DNA from: Usnea hakonensis
Lineage: Eukaryota > Ascomycota > Lecanoromycetes > Lecanorales > Parmeliaceae
Reading direction: 5' to 3'
Assembly: GCA_013423325.1 (NCBI GenBank)
Contig: BLJB01000174.1
Coordinates: 1 to 64,000, forward strand
Length of the DNA stretch: 64,000 bases
The notes under the pieces were generated by a model. That model was not told the origin of the DNA, made no database searches, and worked only from the letters and a program-made list of their open reading frames with translations. How positions within the stretch are numbered: the stretch's first letter is position 1; every line of letters begins with the position of its first letter. Below, one piece after another: positions 21,848-33,964 of the stretch. A program made the translations under genes and the position numbers.

Positions 21848-23297
21848 CTATGGTTCTCGAAATTCCTTGAATGCATTATCGGATCCAAAACCCTCGTAAT
21901 CGAGCGCCAGCCAGCTAACATTACCCAGAGACAGTCGGGGTGGCTTCATCTTCTCATCCGGGTTGGGACTTGTCCCACGATTTTGTCTTGCTGGGGGCTC
22001 TTGATCCGATGGGTTACTATTCCTGTTGGCGCGAGTGTTCGAGAAGGGGCTTGTCTCTACGAGTTTGCGAGCCATGACCCTGAAGACGGGCCGCACGGTG
22101 GGGAGACATGCGCTGATGATGGCGACGCTGATCTCGACATTGGACCAATTTATCAGGGTGACGGACGACCCTAAAAAGTTTTTTTCTTTATTAGGCGAGT
22201 CTTTGTATTGAGAGGGAAAGCGTGAAATCAAAGCATTTGAGGACTTGTTTAAGATGTGAGCACTCACAAAAGATATCCCAGATGTCAACTTTAAATGAAT
22301 AGTATACCCCTGCAATGCTTGAACCAATGGTACTGCATTGTTCACGATGTAAGTACTGGATAAAGTTATAATCTCGCGGTTGGCTTACAATGCACCTAGC
22401 ATGAATATACCACTCAAACAGTACTTTTGCCTTTGCGACAGCTGAAGTTTCCAAACCATAGGGAGCGGTAAAACGAGAACCCAGATATCAAGCAGGACAT
22501 CTAACAGGGCCGTGGGAATGAGATAGGCCTTGCCATGGAAGCAGTGGGCTTCCTGATGGAGTGGATTAGGATCGAAAGCGGCGCTTACGGGAGAGCATCT
22601 AAATATTGCCACAAAGGTTTTGCCAATGAACCAACTAGTGACTAGCGCGGCGGTCGAGTAGAGTACTCTTCTAAAGCAACTGTGAGATCCAAAGAGTCTG
22701 AGGTAGAACAGGAGAATGGCTATCTTGATAGTGGAGAGACTGAAGGGTCTATTGACGTTGGCGGTGTAGATCATCTACGATGGACGTCAAAAACTTGGTG
22801 AACAAGAATTCCAGACATGGGGAACTTACTTTCAACAGAATGATTCTCTGCGGTACTGGGACAGTCTGAATGTGGCTTCCCATACCATGGTGAACATCTG
22901 ATGTTAATCAGACTATGTAGCATGCCTAAGATATTCTATACTTTACCAATGAAGACAATGACGTACATTGCAAAGGAATGCAGCTAAGACGATGTTAGTG
23001 AGCCAACTATCACAACGAGTAGCGTTTTTAACCAAACTAATTAAAATGAGAGCGTCACTGAACGATGTCTTCGAAGTCAGTGTGGCTCTCTGAAATCGAA
23101 TTTGTGTACAACCATGAAGACTACTAAGACAAGTCTGAGGGGGTGAAAAACGTGAGCTCAGAAAGTACGTACTCCCACCAAAAATCAGCTGCAGATATGT
23201 GTCGGGAGATCAGACGCATGATGACCGAGACCGTGGATAGGAAGATCAAAACTACGCTGTATGCAACAAGAGATGTGGCCCGATCATTATCGAACAT
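21848..23297 (-). CDS. Rhodopsin-domain fungal integral membrane protein (copy 1)
   Basis: Seven exons on the minus strand: 23297-23173, 23087-23033, 22983-22947, 22897-22830, 22774-22389, 22332-22268 and 22170-21848 (352 residues). Family landmarks in order: ISAADFWW, VHHGMG, KMIYTANVNRPF, KIAILLFYLRLFG, FRCSPVSAAFDP, C.HGKAYLIP and NWSNVEISVAIISACLPTVRPVF. Seven membrane helices are expected. This Pezizomycotina family (rhodopsin domain, PF20684 type) has no retinal-binding lysine requirement and its function is mostly unknown; some relatives are PTH11-like surface proteins. The cytoplasmic tail is Pro/Asn-rich. The exon 1-2 junction is the least certain. It is one of three genes of this family in 16 kb. 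Confidence 0.82.
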
Positions 23298-24082
23298 TCT
23301 GATACTCGCAAAGACTTATAGATCAGCAGGACTGCAGAACAAGAAGACCGTCCATTTTTAAGGAGAATCGTGATGGTGGGCATAGCGCCCTTTATGCAAT
23401 CATACACGGCAGAAAGCGATTGTCCGCAAGACATACAATTTCAAAAGGGCTGGTACTGTGCCCAAGATAGACATTGCACTTCCACATAAGCCACATTATA
23501 TGCAGACGACTCACCAATGGTTTGACAGACTGCAAAGTGCGACCAGCAGTGTGCGAGGATCCATACGTGCGCAACAAACCAGGTGGCGAGGAGTTGAGAA
23601 GCGGCTAAAAAAAGCTTGCGTAGGCATGGGGCGAAAAGCCATACTTTGAATACAAATACGTGCTTTTCTAGCGGAGAAGGAAAAGGGGTATATCATACAC
23701 AAGTACACTAGATAGCTCTGCCGTGCTGTGCATGACACAGCCGATAAGAATGAGACACCGATCAGGAAGGATACTTTGATCTGAGCGGGCACAGCACGCT
23801 GATCTTCACCACGCTCAGTATTACAGAATGATGCACGGCATGATATTTGTCTGTTCTAGGTAGGAGACGTGGTAATACTTAATAGCTTGCCGCGACGTCT
23901 AGAAATTTGGACTAAGCCGACTTTAGTGAACAATACCCCTGTTATTTGCAGGAACTTCTCCGGAATTAGCTTATGCACAAAGCTTGCGAGGTTAAGCGAA
24001 GCTAAAAGCTTAAGTGTGTGGCACGATTATCGATCCTCTACCCCAAAATATCATACATGCAAAACCCCATAGTGCCAATTCA
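23298..24082. other. Divergent promoter region, no gene seen
   Basis: Separates the first rhodopsin-domain gene (leftward) from Imp1 (rightward). Short frames at 23392-23792 show no features. Confidence 0.5.
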
Positions 24083-24677
24083 ATGACTTGGGTCGCCCGC
24101 CTTCTACCTCGATTGCCCCGCCTCACATTTGGTGACGCCGCTGTGTCCGTGAATGTTATACTCATCGGTCACTTTCTCACCACCCACGTCGGCTCGTTTG
24201 CCCTCACTGCCGGACCTTCTATGCTTCCAACTGTCAATGCGCAAGGAGTGTGGGTGTACATAGACAAAACGTTCAGGAGAGGCCGTGGTATTCAATTGGG
24301 AGACGTAGTTGATTTTCAGCATCCGATGGTGCAGGGCGTTGGCGCAATGAAGAGAGTCATGGGCATGCCGGGAGATTTTGTCGTGAAGGATGGAGGGGAG
24401 GGGAGCGGCAAGATGATGATACAGGTGCGAAGTCTGCGCACGGAAGATGGAGATCTGTCGGCGCTGGCTGGGCAGGAAGTGGCTGACTGAGTCTTTACAT
24501 CAGGTGCCCGATGGCCATTGCTGGCTTCTAGGGGATAATCTCCCGGAGTCGAGGGATTCGAGAGTCTACGGGCCAATACCACTGGCGTTGATACGGGGAA
24601 AGGTCATCGTAAGAGTCTTACCGTGGTCGGAAAGAGGGTGGATCAAGAACGGTCTACAACGCCCCGAGGACCCATGA
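24083..24677 (+). CDS. IMP1: Mitochondrial inner membrane protease subunit 1 (S26 peptidase)
   Basis: Exons 24083-24424 and 24504-24677 give 171 residues. One N-terminal hydrophobic helix (about 20-38) anchors it. The catalytic serine lies in GPSMLPT (Ser46) and the catalytic lysine in MKRVMGMPGD (Lys90). The third S26 box is GDNLPESRDSRVYGP, followed by LIRGKVI, typical of Imp1. The role known for the family: in the inner membrane protease complex with Imp2 it removes sorting signals from proteins delivered to the intermembrane space. I chose the ATG at 24083 because it starts just before the anchor helix; an in-frame extension to 24014 is possible but unlike homologues. Confidence 0.92.
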
Positions 24678-26235
24678 GAGCCGCACGCTTTGGAATGCGT
24701 CTTACGACGCAAAAGTATTTAAAAGACGGATCTTGAACGCTTGAAGAGAACCCCTTCGGAAGGGATTTTCAAAATTCCCATGGTAGTCTACAAAGGACCA
24801 CCGAAACGTCCTTACCATCATGATTCTATTCGAAGCTTTCGTTGGATTTACGAGATCACTTTCAAGGAAATTGAAAATGGTGGCGGAAAAGAAAGGCCAA
24901 CAAAGACTGCCAAATCTTCTGGCAGACAGATCCAAAGCAAGTGACACCCCCGCGCGAACGAGCCCGCGAGACTCGGGACGAACGTCAAAGGGACAGGCTC
25001 ATCCACACGGAAGAGTACGAAGAAATGCCCATTCAGCTGCAGAAATCCCTCAATCCTGCTCCGTCGACTTTTCATCGAGAAAACATAGGTATTCAAGCCA
25101 ACGATTGCCTGAACAAGAATGAGCAAATACAAATTCCTGCTGCAACGTGGTTGGACCCTGCTGCGCTTGTTCAGACGGTAGTACACCAGAGCAAGATGAA
25201 GACGGGCGTCCTTGTATCTAGGTGAATAATCATGGCAATTCTGTGTGTTCCTCATCGACTACAGCATACTCTGCTTCGTCATTCTCTTCATCATCAGGAA
25301 CTGGATGCACCTCTCCTTGCTGCACGCATGGTTCAGACTGTACAGGCACTTGTAAACAAGGTTGGGTCTGTTCGCCTGCCGGTACTGAGTATGTATCTTT
25401 CTTTCATCATGTATCTCAGGTGAGGAATTGCCAATGGCATTTAGCACATAGGTTCAAGAGAATGCAATAAATAAGGTACGTAATATCCAGCATCTTTCGA
25501 GAGCAAATAGCAAATTTCCACATGCTCAAATCGTCCTTCGTAAAACTGGGCTAATTCGAGAATCTGAAGGATAGGAATTGTGCGATACGTGAATGCAGCG
25601 AGTAGCGTTGAGGTGTGGCTTTCGCTGTAAAGTACTAGCAAGATCGCTCAAGTAGGACTGGGAATTTTATTTGGAGCCCACAGATTGAACCAAATAAAAC
25701 CGTTCACAAAACAGAGTGGCGGGCGACGGGCGGATTGAAAACCCAGAATAGTAATTAAGATGGTGAAGAACTTTCATCATAGCCATGGCTATTGCAAAGC
25801 AAAGACAAGGCGACTTTCCATCCAAAGCATGAGCATGAGCGTATTTATAGAAGCATTTGTATCATCAGAAATGTTTGCGTGTTTCAACTCGACTTTTGAG
25901 GTTCGAGGCCGAAAGCTACTTAAGATCCCGAGTCCCAAAGTGTAAAGAGCCGCTAGCGGAAAGGCGGGGGGGGGCCTTGTTAAGTTGTTAGTGCTTCAGG
26001 TAAGGTAATCTAGCCGGAGCTTGGCATTTATGTTTGATCACAGGTCGTCCTTTCCCTCACGCTATCTCTCGAATCATACGAGTTGCCTTCATTGGCAACG
26101 ACATCTGCCACCGCTTGTGCATAATGATAAACGGACATTGAAACCGATTGAAGGTCGAGGACAGACCCTGCAAATCTTGTTGAACTCTGTCTGTCAGGCC
26201 CAGCCACCGGTGCCTTCAGGCACTTCACCTGAGGC
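24678..26235. other. Intergenic, no gene supported
   Basis: About 1.6 kb between Imp1 and Vac8. A Ser/Cys-rich frame at 25222-25470 contains a segment with seven cysteines (TSPCCTHGSDCTGTCKQG), which could be part of a small secreted protein, but I could not find a start, signal peptide or splice partner. A G-run lies near 25966-25975. The right end is the Vac8 promoter. Confidence 0.4.
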
Positions 26236-28236
26236 ATGGGGAATTGCTGGTCCTCGTGCTGCAAAGGTAAATAGCAAAGCGGAATCTGGTAGACACGATG
26301 TCGCTGTTGACATCTTTGAAGGTCGTTCCAGAGATGGCTTGTACGAGCCCGCACTAGCAGACAGCGAGAGGGAAGCTGTCGCAGACCTACTACAGTACCT
26401 CGAGAACGTGGGTGGCACCGCCGCTCACCATGATCAGATCAGCTAATTACCTTCACAGCGGGGCGAAACTGATTTCTTCTCCGGGGAACCGCTCCGATCT
26501 CTGAGCACGCTCGTCTATTCAGAGAATGTCGATCTACAACGGAGTGCTAGCTTGACGTTTGCCGAGATCACTGAACGAGGTTCGAGCAAGCTGACCACTA
26601 CTACAACCAGTGACTGACATGAGCTGCTTAGATGTTAGAGAAGTCGACCGAGACACGCTTGAGCCTATCCTTTTCCTCCTTCAAAATGACGACATAGAAG
26701 TACAAAGAGCAGCCAGCGCTGCGTTGGGAAACCTAGCTGTGAATAGTATGCAATTGCTTGCCAAGAGGATGATCATATGCTGATGGGATACCAGCGGAGA
26801 ACAAGGTTGCCATCGTTTTACTTGGTGGTCTTTCTCCTCTTATACGGCAAATGCTGTCCACCAACGTCGAAGTTCAATGCAACGCCGTGGGCTGCATCAC
26901 AAACCTGGCGACACATGAGGATAACAAAGCCAAGATAGCAAGGTCAGGAGCACTGGGCCCACTGACTAGACTCGCCAAATCAAAGGACATGAGAGTACAA
27001 AGAAATGCTACTGGAGCTCTATTGAATATGACTCACTCAGGTCTGTCGGGTCTACACCATCTAGATGTGACAAAGTTGCTGATGAAGGTCATAGACGATA
27101 ATCGACAACAACTGGTCAATGCGGGCGCCATTCCCGTCCTCGTGCAGCTTCTCTCCTCTCCGGATGTTGACGTCCAGTACTACTGTACCACTGCCCTGAG
27201 CAACATTGCGGTCGATTCTGGCAATCGAAAGAAACTTGCTCAGAACGAGTCACGTCTCGTACAATCGCTTGTGCATCTCATGGACTCTTCTTCGCCCAAA
27301 GTGCAATGTCAAGCTGCACTAGCTCTCCGAAACTTAGCATCCGATGAGAAATACCAGCTGGAAATCGTCCGCGCCAAGGGCTTGCCACCACTTCTGCGCC
27401 TCTTGCAATCGTCCTATCTGCCTCTCATACTCTCTGCCGTCGCATGCATCCGCAACATCTCTATACATCCTCTCAACGAATCTCCCATCATTGATGCCGG
27501 ATTCCTCAAGCCTTTGGTCGAGCTTTTAGGGTCCACTGACAACGAAGAGATCCAGTGCCACGCTATCTCTACCCTACGAAACCTCGCAGCTAGCTCTGAC
27601 CGCAACAAGCAGCTGGTGTTAGAAGCCGGTGCGGTACAGAAGTGTAAAGAATTAGTGCTCAACGTGGCCTTGAGCGTGCAATCAGAGATGACAGCTGCCA
27701 TTGCCGTATTAGCACTCAGCGATGATCTAAAGACAAATTTGCTCAATCTTGGTGTCTTCGATGTTTTGATTCCCCTGACTGATTCGGAGTCTATTGAGGT
27801 CCAAGGCAATAGTGCAGCGGCTTTGGGAAATTTATCCTCAAAAGGTACGATATGTTTCTTTCGCTCCTCAATGTTTAGGCTGACTATCTTCATAGTTGGC
27901 GACTACTCCAGATTCATCAAAGACTGGACGGAGCCAAATGGGGGCATACACGGCTATTTGAATCGATTTCTTGCCAGCGGCGATGCAACGTTCCAGCATA
28001 TCGCCATATGGACGTTGCTTCAACTTTTGGAATCGGAAGACAAAGATCTCATTGGCCTCATATCAAAGGCGGATGATGTCATAGAGATGATCAAGAAGAT
28101 ATCAGACAAGAACATTGAGTCAGACGAGGAAGAAGGGGAAGAGGGAGAGGGAGAAGTAGTAGCCCTGGCGCGTCGGTCTCTCGAAGTCCTCAACAAAGCA
28201 CCCGAACCCGTGAGGCCCACACTTGTCGAGGGTTAG
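26236..28236 (+). CDS. VAC8: Vacuolar armadillo-repeat protein Vac8
   Basis: Exons 26236-26266, 26322-26407, 26459-26579, 26632-26745, 26795-27040, 27095-27844 and 27896-28236 give 562 residues, as expected for Vac8. The 31-nt first exon encodes MGNCWSSCCK: Gly2 for myristoylation and three cysteines for palmitoylation, which anchor Vac8 to the vacuole membrane. The rest is a series of armadillo repeats (for example VQRAASAALGNLAV, VQCNAVGCITNLA, VQYYCTTALSNIAV, VQCQAALALRNLAS). It ends with an acidic segment near residue 530. Known roles: vacuole inheritance, nucleus-vacuole junctions, vacuole fusion and selective autophagy. Each intron restores the family sequence exactly, for example NMTHSDDNRQQLVNAGAIP. 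Confidence 0.96.
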
Positions 28237-28697
28237 CGTTAGTTTTAGCGATCCGACAATTTCCACCTCTTTAAGCCATAACCTGGGCGAGCTGCAAGGC
28301 GTTTCGGTGACTATGTCGTCGGATAATGGGGGATTAGTCATGAGAGTCATAGGGACTCTTGTGAATTCTTATTGGGCCAGGCATATTAGGAGGTACCTGT
28401 TTGGCGCAAAGCAAGCTTTTCTTCATGTATCTTTTAGGGTGTAATTGCGACGTAGGCTAAGAGGTCTGCAGTCGTGCATATTTCTTCCAAGACCTTGCGA
28501 TTTCACGCGAAATTCATCAATAGCAGCAGTAATTGTTCTCGAGGTATAATAATAGATAGTAGAGTTCTGAGCTCATCAAAATATGAGACTTCCAAGTTCC
28601 GTGGGATTGGACCAATACTGAAGGTCACGTGCATCATTCTTTCGACTCCGGTCCGTCTCCCTGATGTTTATCCCTACACTACTACCTACATCCACCA
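28237..28697. other. Intergenic between VAC8 and CSL4
   Basis: Contains the VAC8 3' end and the CSL4 promoter. It becomes C-rich from about 28640, before the CSL4 start codon. Confidence 0.5.
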
Positions 28698-29350
28698 ATG
28701 GCCACAACGAGCACCCTTCCCCCACTCGCATATCCAGGTCTCCCCCTTGGCTCCTCCACAGCTTACATAGCCGGTCCAGGAACCCACCTTCATGCCCCCA
28801 CCTCCACCATCCACGCCTCCCTCGCCGGCCGCCCCGTCCTCACTTCCCTCACCTCCAATCCAGAATCACAACCAAAAACAACAACAACATCAACAACCAA
28901 AACTCCTCCATCCAAACCCACAATCTCTATCCCCCGCCTCCGCCCCTCGCCCACCCGCGCTCTCATCCCATCCGCCAACGTCAGCAATACGAATAGCTTA
29001 CCGCGGGTGGGCGACGTGGTGCTGTGTCGGGTTGTGAGGGTGCGGATGAGGCAGGTTGATGTTGCTATTTTGACTGTGGGGAGGGAGGAGGGGGAGGGGG
29101 AGGAGGTGTGCGGGGATGAGTGGATGGGGGTGGTGAGGAGGGAGGATGTGAGGGTTGCGGAGAAGGAGAAGGTTGTTTGTGCGGAGGGGTTTAGGGTTGG
29201 GGATGTGGTTCGGGGGGTGGTGGTATGTTGTTTTTTCCCTTCTTGTTTTGAGTGTTGGAGAGGGGTTTACAATGGGTTTGATTGGGTCAAATGGAACGAG
29301 ACATTGGTGGGCGGAGGGGAGAATGGATTTGCCACTTCTAAGCCAACACG
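28640..29350. other. C-rich to G-rich composition switch across CSL4
   Basis: Line 28801-28860 has 36 C and 6 G; line 29101-29160 has 2 C and 37 G (hand counts). The change is at about 28980-29000. The C side starts in the 5' flank and the G side continues into the intron, so it is not a codon-usage effect alone. Confidence 0.9.
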
Positions 29351-29571
29351 CGATCTTTGGGGGGAGGAGGGCCCAAATGGCTAATATGAGAATCATACAG
29401 ATCAGTCTCGGCGACCAATCAAATTACTACCTATCAACAGCAAGGAACGAGCTAGGTGTCATCATGGCGACGAGCGAAAAGGGAAATACAATGGTCCCAA
29501 TTAGCTGGAAGGAGTTCCGGGACACGGTCACGGGGGAGAAGGAGAGTAGGAAGGTTGCGAAACCGTTTTGA
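28698..29571 (+). CDS. CSL4: Exosome complex cap subunit Csl4
   Basis: Exons 28698-29222 and 29401-29571 give 231 residues. The N-terminal domain begins PPLAYPGLPLGSS. A Thr/Pro-rich linker follows, then the S1 domain (VGDVVLCRVVRVRMRQVDV, then GFRVGDVVRG). The second exon carries ISLGDQSNYYLSTARNELGV, the conserved end of Csl4 S1 domains, followed by the Ile/Trp-containing tail. It is a cap protein of the nuclear and cytoplasmic RNA exosome. The intron (178 nt) is longer than its neighbours. The coding sequence switches at about 28990 from C-rich to G-rich, giving a Thr/Pro/Ser-rich half and then a Val/Gly/Arg/Glu-rich half. Confidence 0.93.
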
Positions 29572-31750
29572 GAAGAAAGACGCTGAACGCGCCGAGCCGG
29601 TAGCAAAGGGGAGGGAAATGAGTACATGGGGACACGATTAGATGCTCCATCTTCGGAGTGGAGCGTGGAAGTGCAGAGCTGGTGGGGGTGGGGGTGTGCA
29701 ATGTGGTATGTGGTTTGTAGGGTATTTCTCATAGTTGAAGGAGCTAATAGCTTGCTAGGACGTTTGTTGGGCCTTGGATATGAGAGCTCGGACTTCTAAA
29801 TATCGGTAAGGAGTCGATTCATCCTGAACCTCCCTCAATGGAAGACTGTGGCTGGGACGCATGAGAGTGATGCGACATCTAAATCAAGGACATGAACCAA
29901 TAGATCAGAAAGAGTACTGAAGCACACACAAACATATTCCCTCCTCTTCACTCCATCATCCGAGCCCCTTTTCGTCCAAATATTTATAAAACTTCTTAGA
30001 AGGCAGCACACAAAGAACGTTTGCGACACGCACATCAAGTGCTATGTGGGTCACGTTGTAAAATGTGCAGGCGGCGAAGCGTGTGGCAGCGTAGCCTTCT
30101 TCCGAGGGTGGTTGACAGAATTCCCTGCCGACATTCCGCTGCTACCTAAAAGTGGGCAGGCAATCCTGTCAGATACCACCTGCATTGTTCGACCACGATC
30201 GACCGATCAACAAATATCAAGGGTTGATAACGGAGCCGATAGCTAGGTCAACAAATACACAGTCACGGGACCGAGTCTAGGACGAGTCTTTAGAACGCAG
30301 CACGCTGCGTTTTCCTCGCAATGAACTGAGTACTGATTGCGTGCTTGGGTAAAATGAAGAAAGATGTCTCGTTGGAGATAAGAAAATTGGCAATGTGACC
30401 CACTTCAATAGAGCTGAAATATTAAGGTTTTTCGGCGACTTACATTGATGCACTTGATGCCTCCTCGTAAGGCTATAATAGAAGCAAGCTCTCGACTTCT
30501 TATGCTGTGGGAGCAGTCACATCGTGGCACCCGTCTTAGCTGAATCCTTCAACATCACCCGTTCGCAGCTTTGCATGTGCTGAGACAGCCTCGGTGGTGA
30601 TGTTGGAATTATGCGTTCGTGTTAGTACAATGGAGGTGTGGGGTCGATCCTTGTGTCAGACGTGTGCAACCTACATACGCCATCATTCTGGATCTCGAAA
30701 TTCGTCATCAATGGTGTTGCGAGAAAAGCGGACGTGACAATAGCAGTAGTTCCCGACAACGTAGTGTTTTCGAACTTCCATGTCGCCCCTGCAGGTTGCA
30801 TAGCTTACACCTTGCTACGCGTGTCGTACCAAATCTTCAACATCTTACGTCCTGCAAGTGAATCCAACAGGATCTGCTAATTGATATTTTCCCCAATGCA
30901 CGTTCCTCTCATCGGCCTACAAGAGTGTTAGGGCAGCTTAACCACTGTACCAAAGGCCCGAAAAAATGGGTCATAGGTTGAGGGTGCCGCACTTCATAGA
31001 AGGCGCACCCTATTATGGTTTATGGGGTGCCCTTACGGCGCACCCAGGTGTAACAAAGAGCCTCGGATCCCCTAATCGCCGCAAGTCCAAGCATGTTCGG
31101 ATTCTCCCGGCTGTACAACACAATACCCTAGGTACCGTATCAGCCAACGCTCCACACTTCCCACATGTTGTCTTCTCCTTGTCCCCCGGTAAAGTCCACG
31201 ACAGCCGCCTTGCCTAGATCTTTACTATGGAAGGCGGCCTCATGGCGCGATCGCAGAACAGACCTGGCAGTAAAAGCGTACGCGATCGAGACTATCCGAT
31301 TTCCATTTTCCTCGTAATTCACGAGTAACAGGCTCTATCATGAGGTGCTAAGCCGTCTTTCGGGATCCGGCCACTACAATTGACATGTGTGCTTTATTCT
31401 TTCTGGCTTTAGATTCGGGCTATTCCCGGATCTTACGTATTTCTCTTGAGCTTAAAAATCTCCTAAAGCATAAATAGCTTACTGGTTTAAAGTACCTGTT
31501 TTTAATTTACGAGATCCTGTTACACCAAACCTATAAAAGGCTATGTTGTACTATCGCGAAAAACCCCCTGCCGACCTTAGACTAGAGATATCTAAAATAA
31601 AGAACAACCCAAGACACGTCTTATCTATGGTTTTTCTGCATTTGTTGTATGCATTCCTCAATAGTGCGTTTTGGTGGGGAGCAAATACATCATTATGCAG
31701 CTACAGTAAGACGGAAGATAAGCTCCCGCAGAGAAAGAACACAAAAATGG
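29572..31750. other. Intergenic, no gene supported
   Basis: About 2.2 kb. Frames at 30619-30880 and 30966-31217 show no family features. A tRNA-like head on the minus strand near 30920-30960 lacks a B box. The stretch 31380-31560 is AT-rich and may be an old repeat. Confidence 0.45.
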
Positions 31751-33070
31751 TCACTTATTTCCCCTATCAGCTCCAGCTGCGCAGCTCTCGACTGTGACGG
31801 TCCGGGTCTCTTTAATGATCTGCGCTTCGCTGTTTTGACTCCCACCATCCCATCCTGAGTCATTTTCAAGAGCTGTAATGGTGGTGTCGTTATTTTCTGT
31901 CCGAGCTAGCATCGCCAAACTGTTGCGTTCTTTTCGCCTCTCTTTGCCAGAACTCATGCTCGAAAGGTTATGTGAGCCTTGCGGATTTAGTTGTCCCTTT
32001 CGCCGGAACTCATCCGTCCTAAAAAATCCGGTGTCAAGAATCTCGAAGAGCGGCTTCAGATAAAGAGAACAAAACGATACTATGCTCATGCACTGGATTG
32101 TCTGAGTACAAAGTGCGACAGGCCAGACTTCGAACGTCAGGTCGTGATAGTATTGAGCTCTGTTCCAGTAGACAAGCTTAGATACCGAAGCGACACAGAC
32201 CCTAGGACTCCTGTAAGTATTTCTGAAGGATGATTAAATTGAGGAGCATTTACGTGATCCGCATTGCGAACACCAAGCCCACAGAGAGTCTTTTGAGAAG
32301 CGAGGTCTGCACTTTCGATACGATCCATACAGGCAAGGCAATCAAAGCGACGTTGATCAAAATGTTCATAACTTCGACGCAATTCCCCCACATGACCTGA
32401 GATCCAGCTTAGCGAGATTCATGTGAAGTTGTACAACCGGTAGGGAAACGACTTACAAGATTGATACACTGGCCGTTGAAGTAGTTCCATGGCTCTGGCG
32501 AACCACACTCGACAGCACTAACTATGAGTCCTATGAAGGCCCAGAGGATCGTGAAGCTTCCAACACCGAAAAGCAGTCGTCGGTCTTGTCTTACTGGAGT
32601 GATATTCCTTACGAACAGGACTACTGAGAGCTCGGAAAGACACATGCTCCATATGTAAAGTATATTGGCGGCGTAAGTAGCCTTGATCTTAAATCAGCGA
32701 GGACTTTGTTTGTATAAACGCTGAATGGTGGACTCACCTTTGAGTATTTGGAAATGTGAGTGGCATCCAAGGTAGAGACGTGTTTCCCCAACCCATTTGA
32801 GGTTCGGAAGGTGACGGCGATGGACTGAGCGATGCTGAGAGACTTGAGAGTTCATTGCCGGGTCAGCAGGATTAAAAGCAATTGTGAGCAAGAGGGTAAA
32901 ATCACCAGCGACAAAAGACTCGAATAATCGTCAGATTTTATGGAGCGAGTAAAGATTAGTTTAGCGGCCCCTCGAGCCATAACACTCAGAACTGAGACAA
33001 TGCATAGAAGCCATGTAAGAATCAAAACAAGGGGAGAGAGATTATCGCTTGTGACAAGTGTTTGAGCCAT
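31751..33070 (-). CDS. Rhodopsin-domain fungal integral membrane protein (copy 2)
   Basis: Five exons: 33070-32906, 32842-32738, 32681-32457, 32396-32254 and 32201-31751 (362 residues). Landmarks: ARGAAKLIFTRSIKSDDY (first loop), SIAQSIAVTF, GLGKH, YAANILYIWS, LSVVLFVRNITP, CGSPEPWNYFNGQC, VMWGNCVEVMNILINVALIALP, LKRLSVGLVFAMRI and CTQTIQCMSIVSF. Seven helices are expected, then a Ser/Glu-rich cytoplasmic tail of about 90 residues (MSSGKERRKER). The acceptor of the last intron could be at 32202 or nine bases upstream. It is divergently placed with the permease gene (894 bp between starts). Function unknown. Confidence 0.85.
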
Positions 33071-33964
33071 AGATAATGGAAGAGGGACGACGAGTTCGAC
33101 TATGGGTCGTACTAATTATGAAAGAATAGAATGAGACTTGAGGAGCAAGGCTCTTTGTTAACGCACGGACCATGAAAGGCATGCATGGTGAGGTCCGAAA
33201 TTCTCCGACAAAGGATCAGCTGCAGCATGGATGTGTAGTCTGTTGTTGTGATCCAATCATCGCTTAGTGTACCTACCACAATCACAGCAGGAATTTCCGT
33301 TCACGAGGCTGCTTGCACGTTGTTCAGTCCAGATTTTCAGGTGTAAGGTAGGTACGCAATATTCAACGCCATCAAACAATTTTTGCATGAACAAAATGTT
33401 CTTTACATACGGCGAAATCTGGAATGGAACCTTCCGCCATGCACAGTCGATCAATGTGACACTCCCGGAAATCCCGAAACCAGGAGGATTCAGATAGTAC
33501 CAAAATTCACGATTACGGATCAAACACACCAATCAGCATCAATTCTTCTTTCACCGGCTTCCAGTCTGCAACGTATGAAAGTAGGATCTGCAGAGAGGAA
33601 AGAAGGCTCTCTCACGACGAGGCTGTTGGACAGTGAAGAAATTCTAGCCGAGTCTGCTTGCTCTTGAATTTTATGCATGCTCTGCAATTCGTTGTGAGAT
33701 CTCTATTGGCTCCCCGTCAGGTCGAGTATGCAAGTAATCTTTTGATTCAACCAGTACGCAAGTATTGCCGCTTTTCTTAAATGCCGTACCGATCTTCCAT
33801 TGCCTCGGCATCGACAGCGGTCAGCATGCCAGCATCCTGCTTACCGTGTCGAAGCCTTTGTTCTGCTGATTTCAAAATGATTTCCCTGCAAATTGACCTC
33901 TTTAATTGACCAGTCTCACATTCATAATCTCGTTGCTCCTGCAGGCCTAAGAAGTGCCGTCAAA
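33071..33964. other. Divergent promoter region, no gene seen
   Basis: Lies between the second rhodopsin-domain gene and the permease. A 76-codon frame at 33267-33497 is unsupported. Confidence 0.5.

Noticed and set aside
24941..25225. 94-codon plus-strand charged frame
   Set aside because: Starts at GTG, no domain, no splice partner.
28998..29396. 132-codon minus-strand Pro/His-rich frame
   Set aside because: Opposite strand of the G-rich half of CSL4; a composition artefact.
30915..30965. tRNA gene on the minus strand
   Set aside because: An A-box-like segment (GTGGTTAAG) is present, but no B box and no cloverleaf can be drawn.
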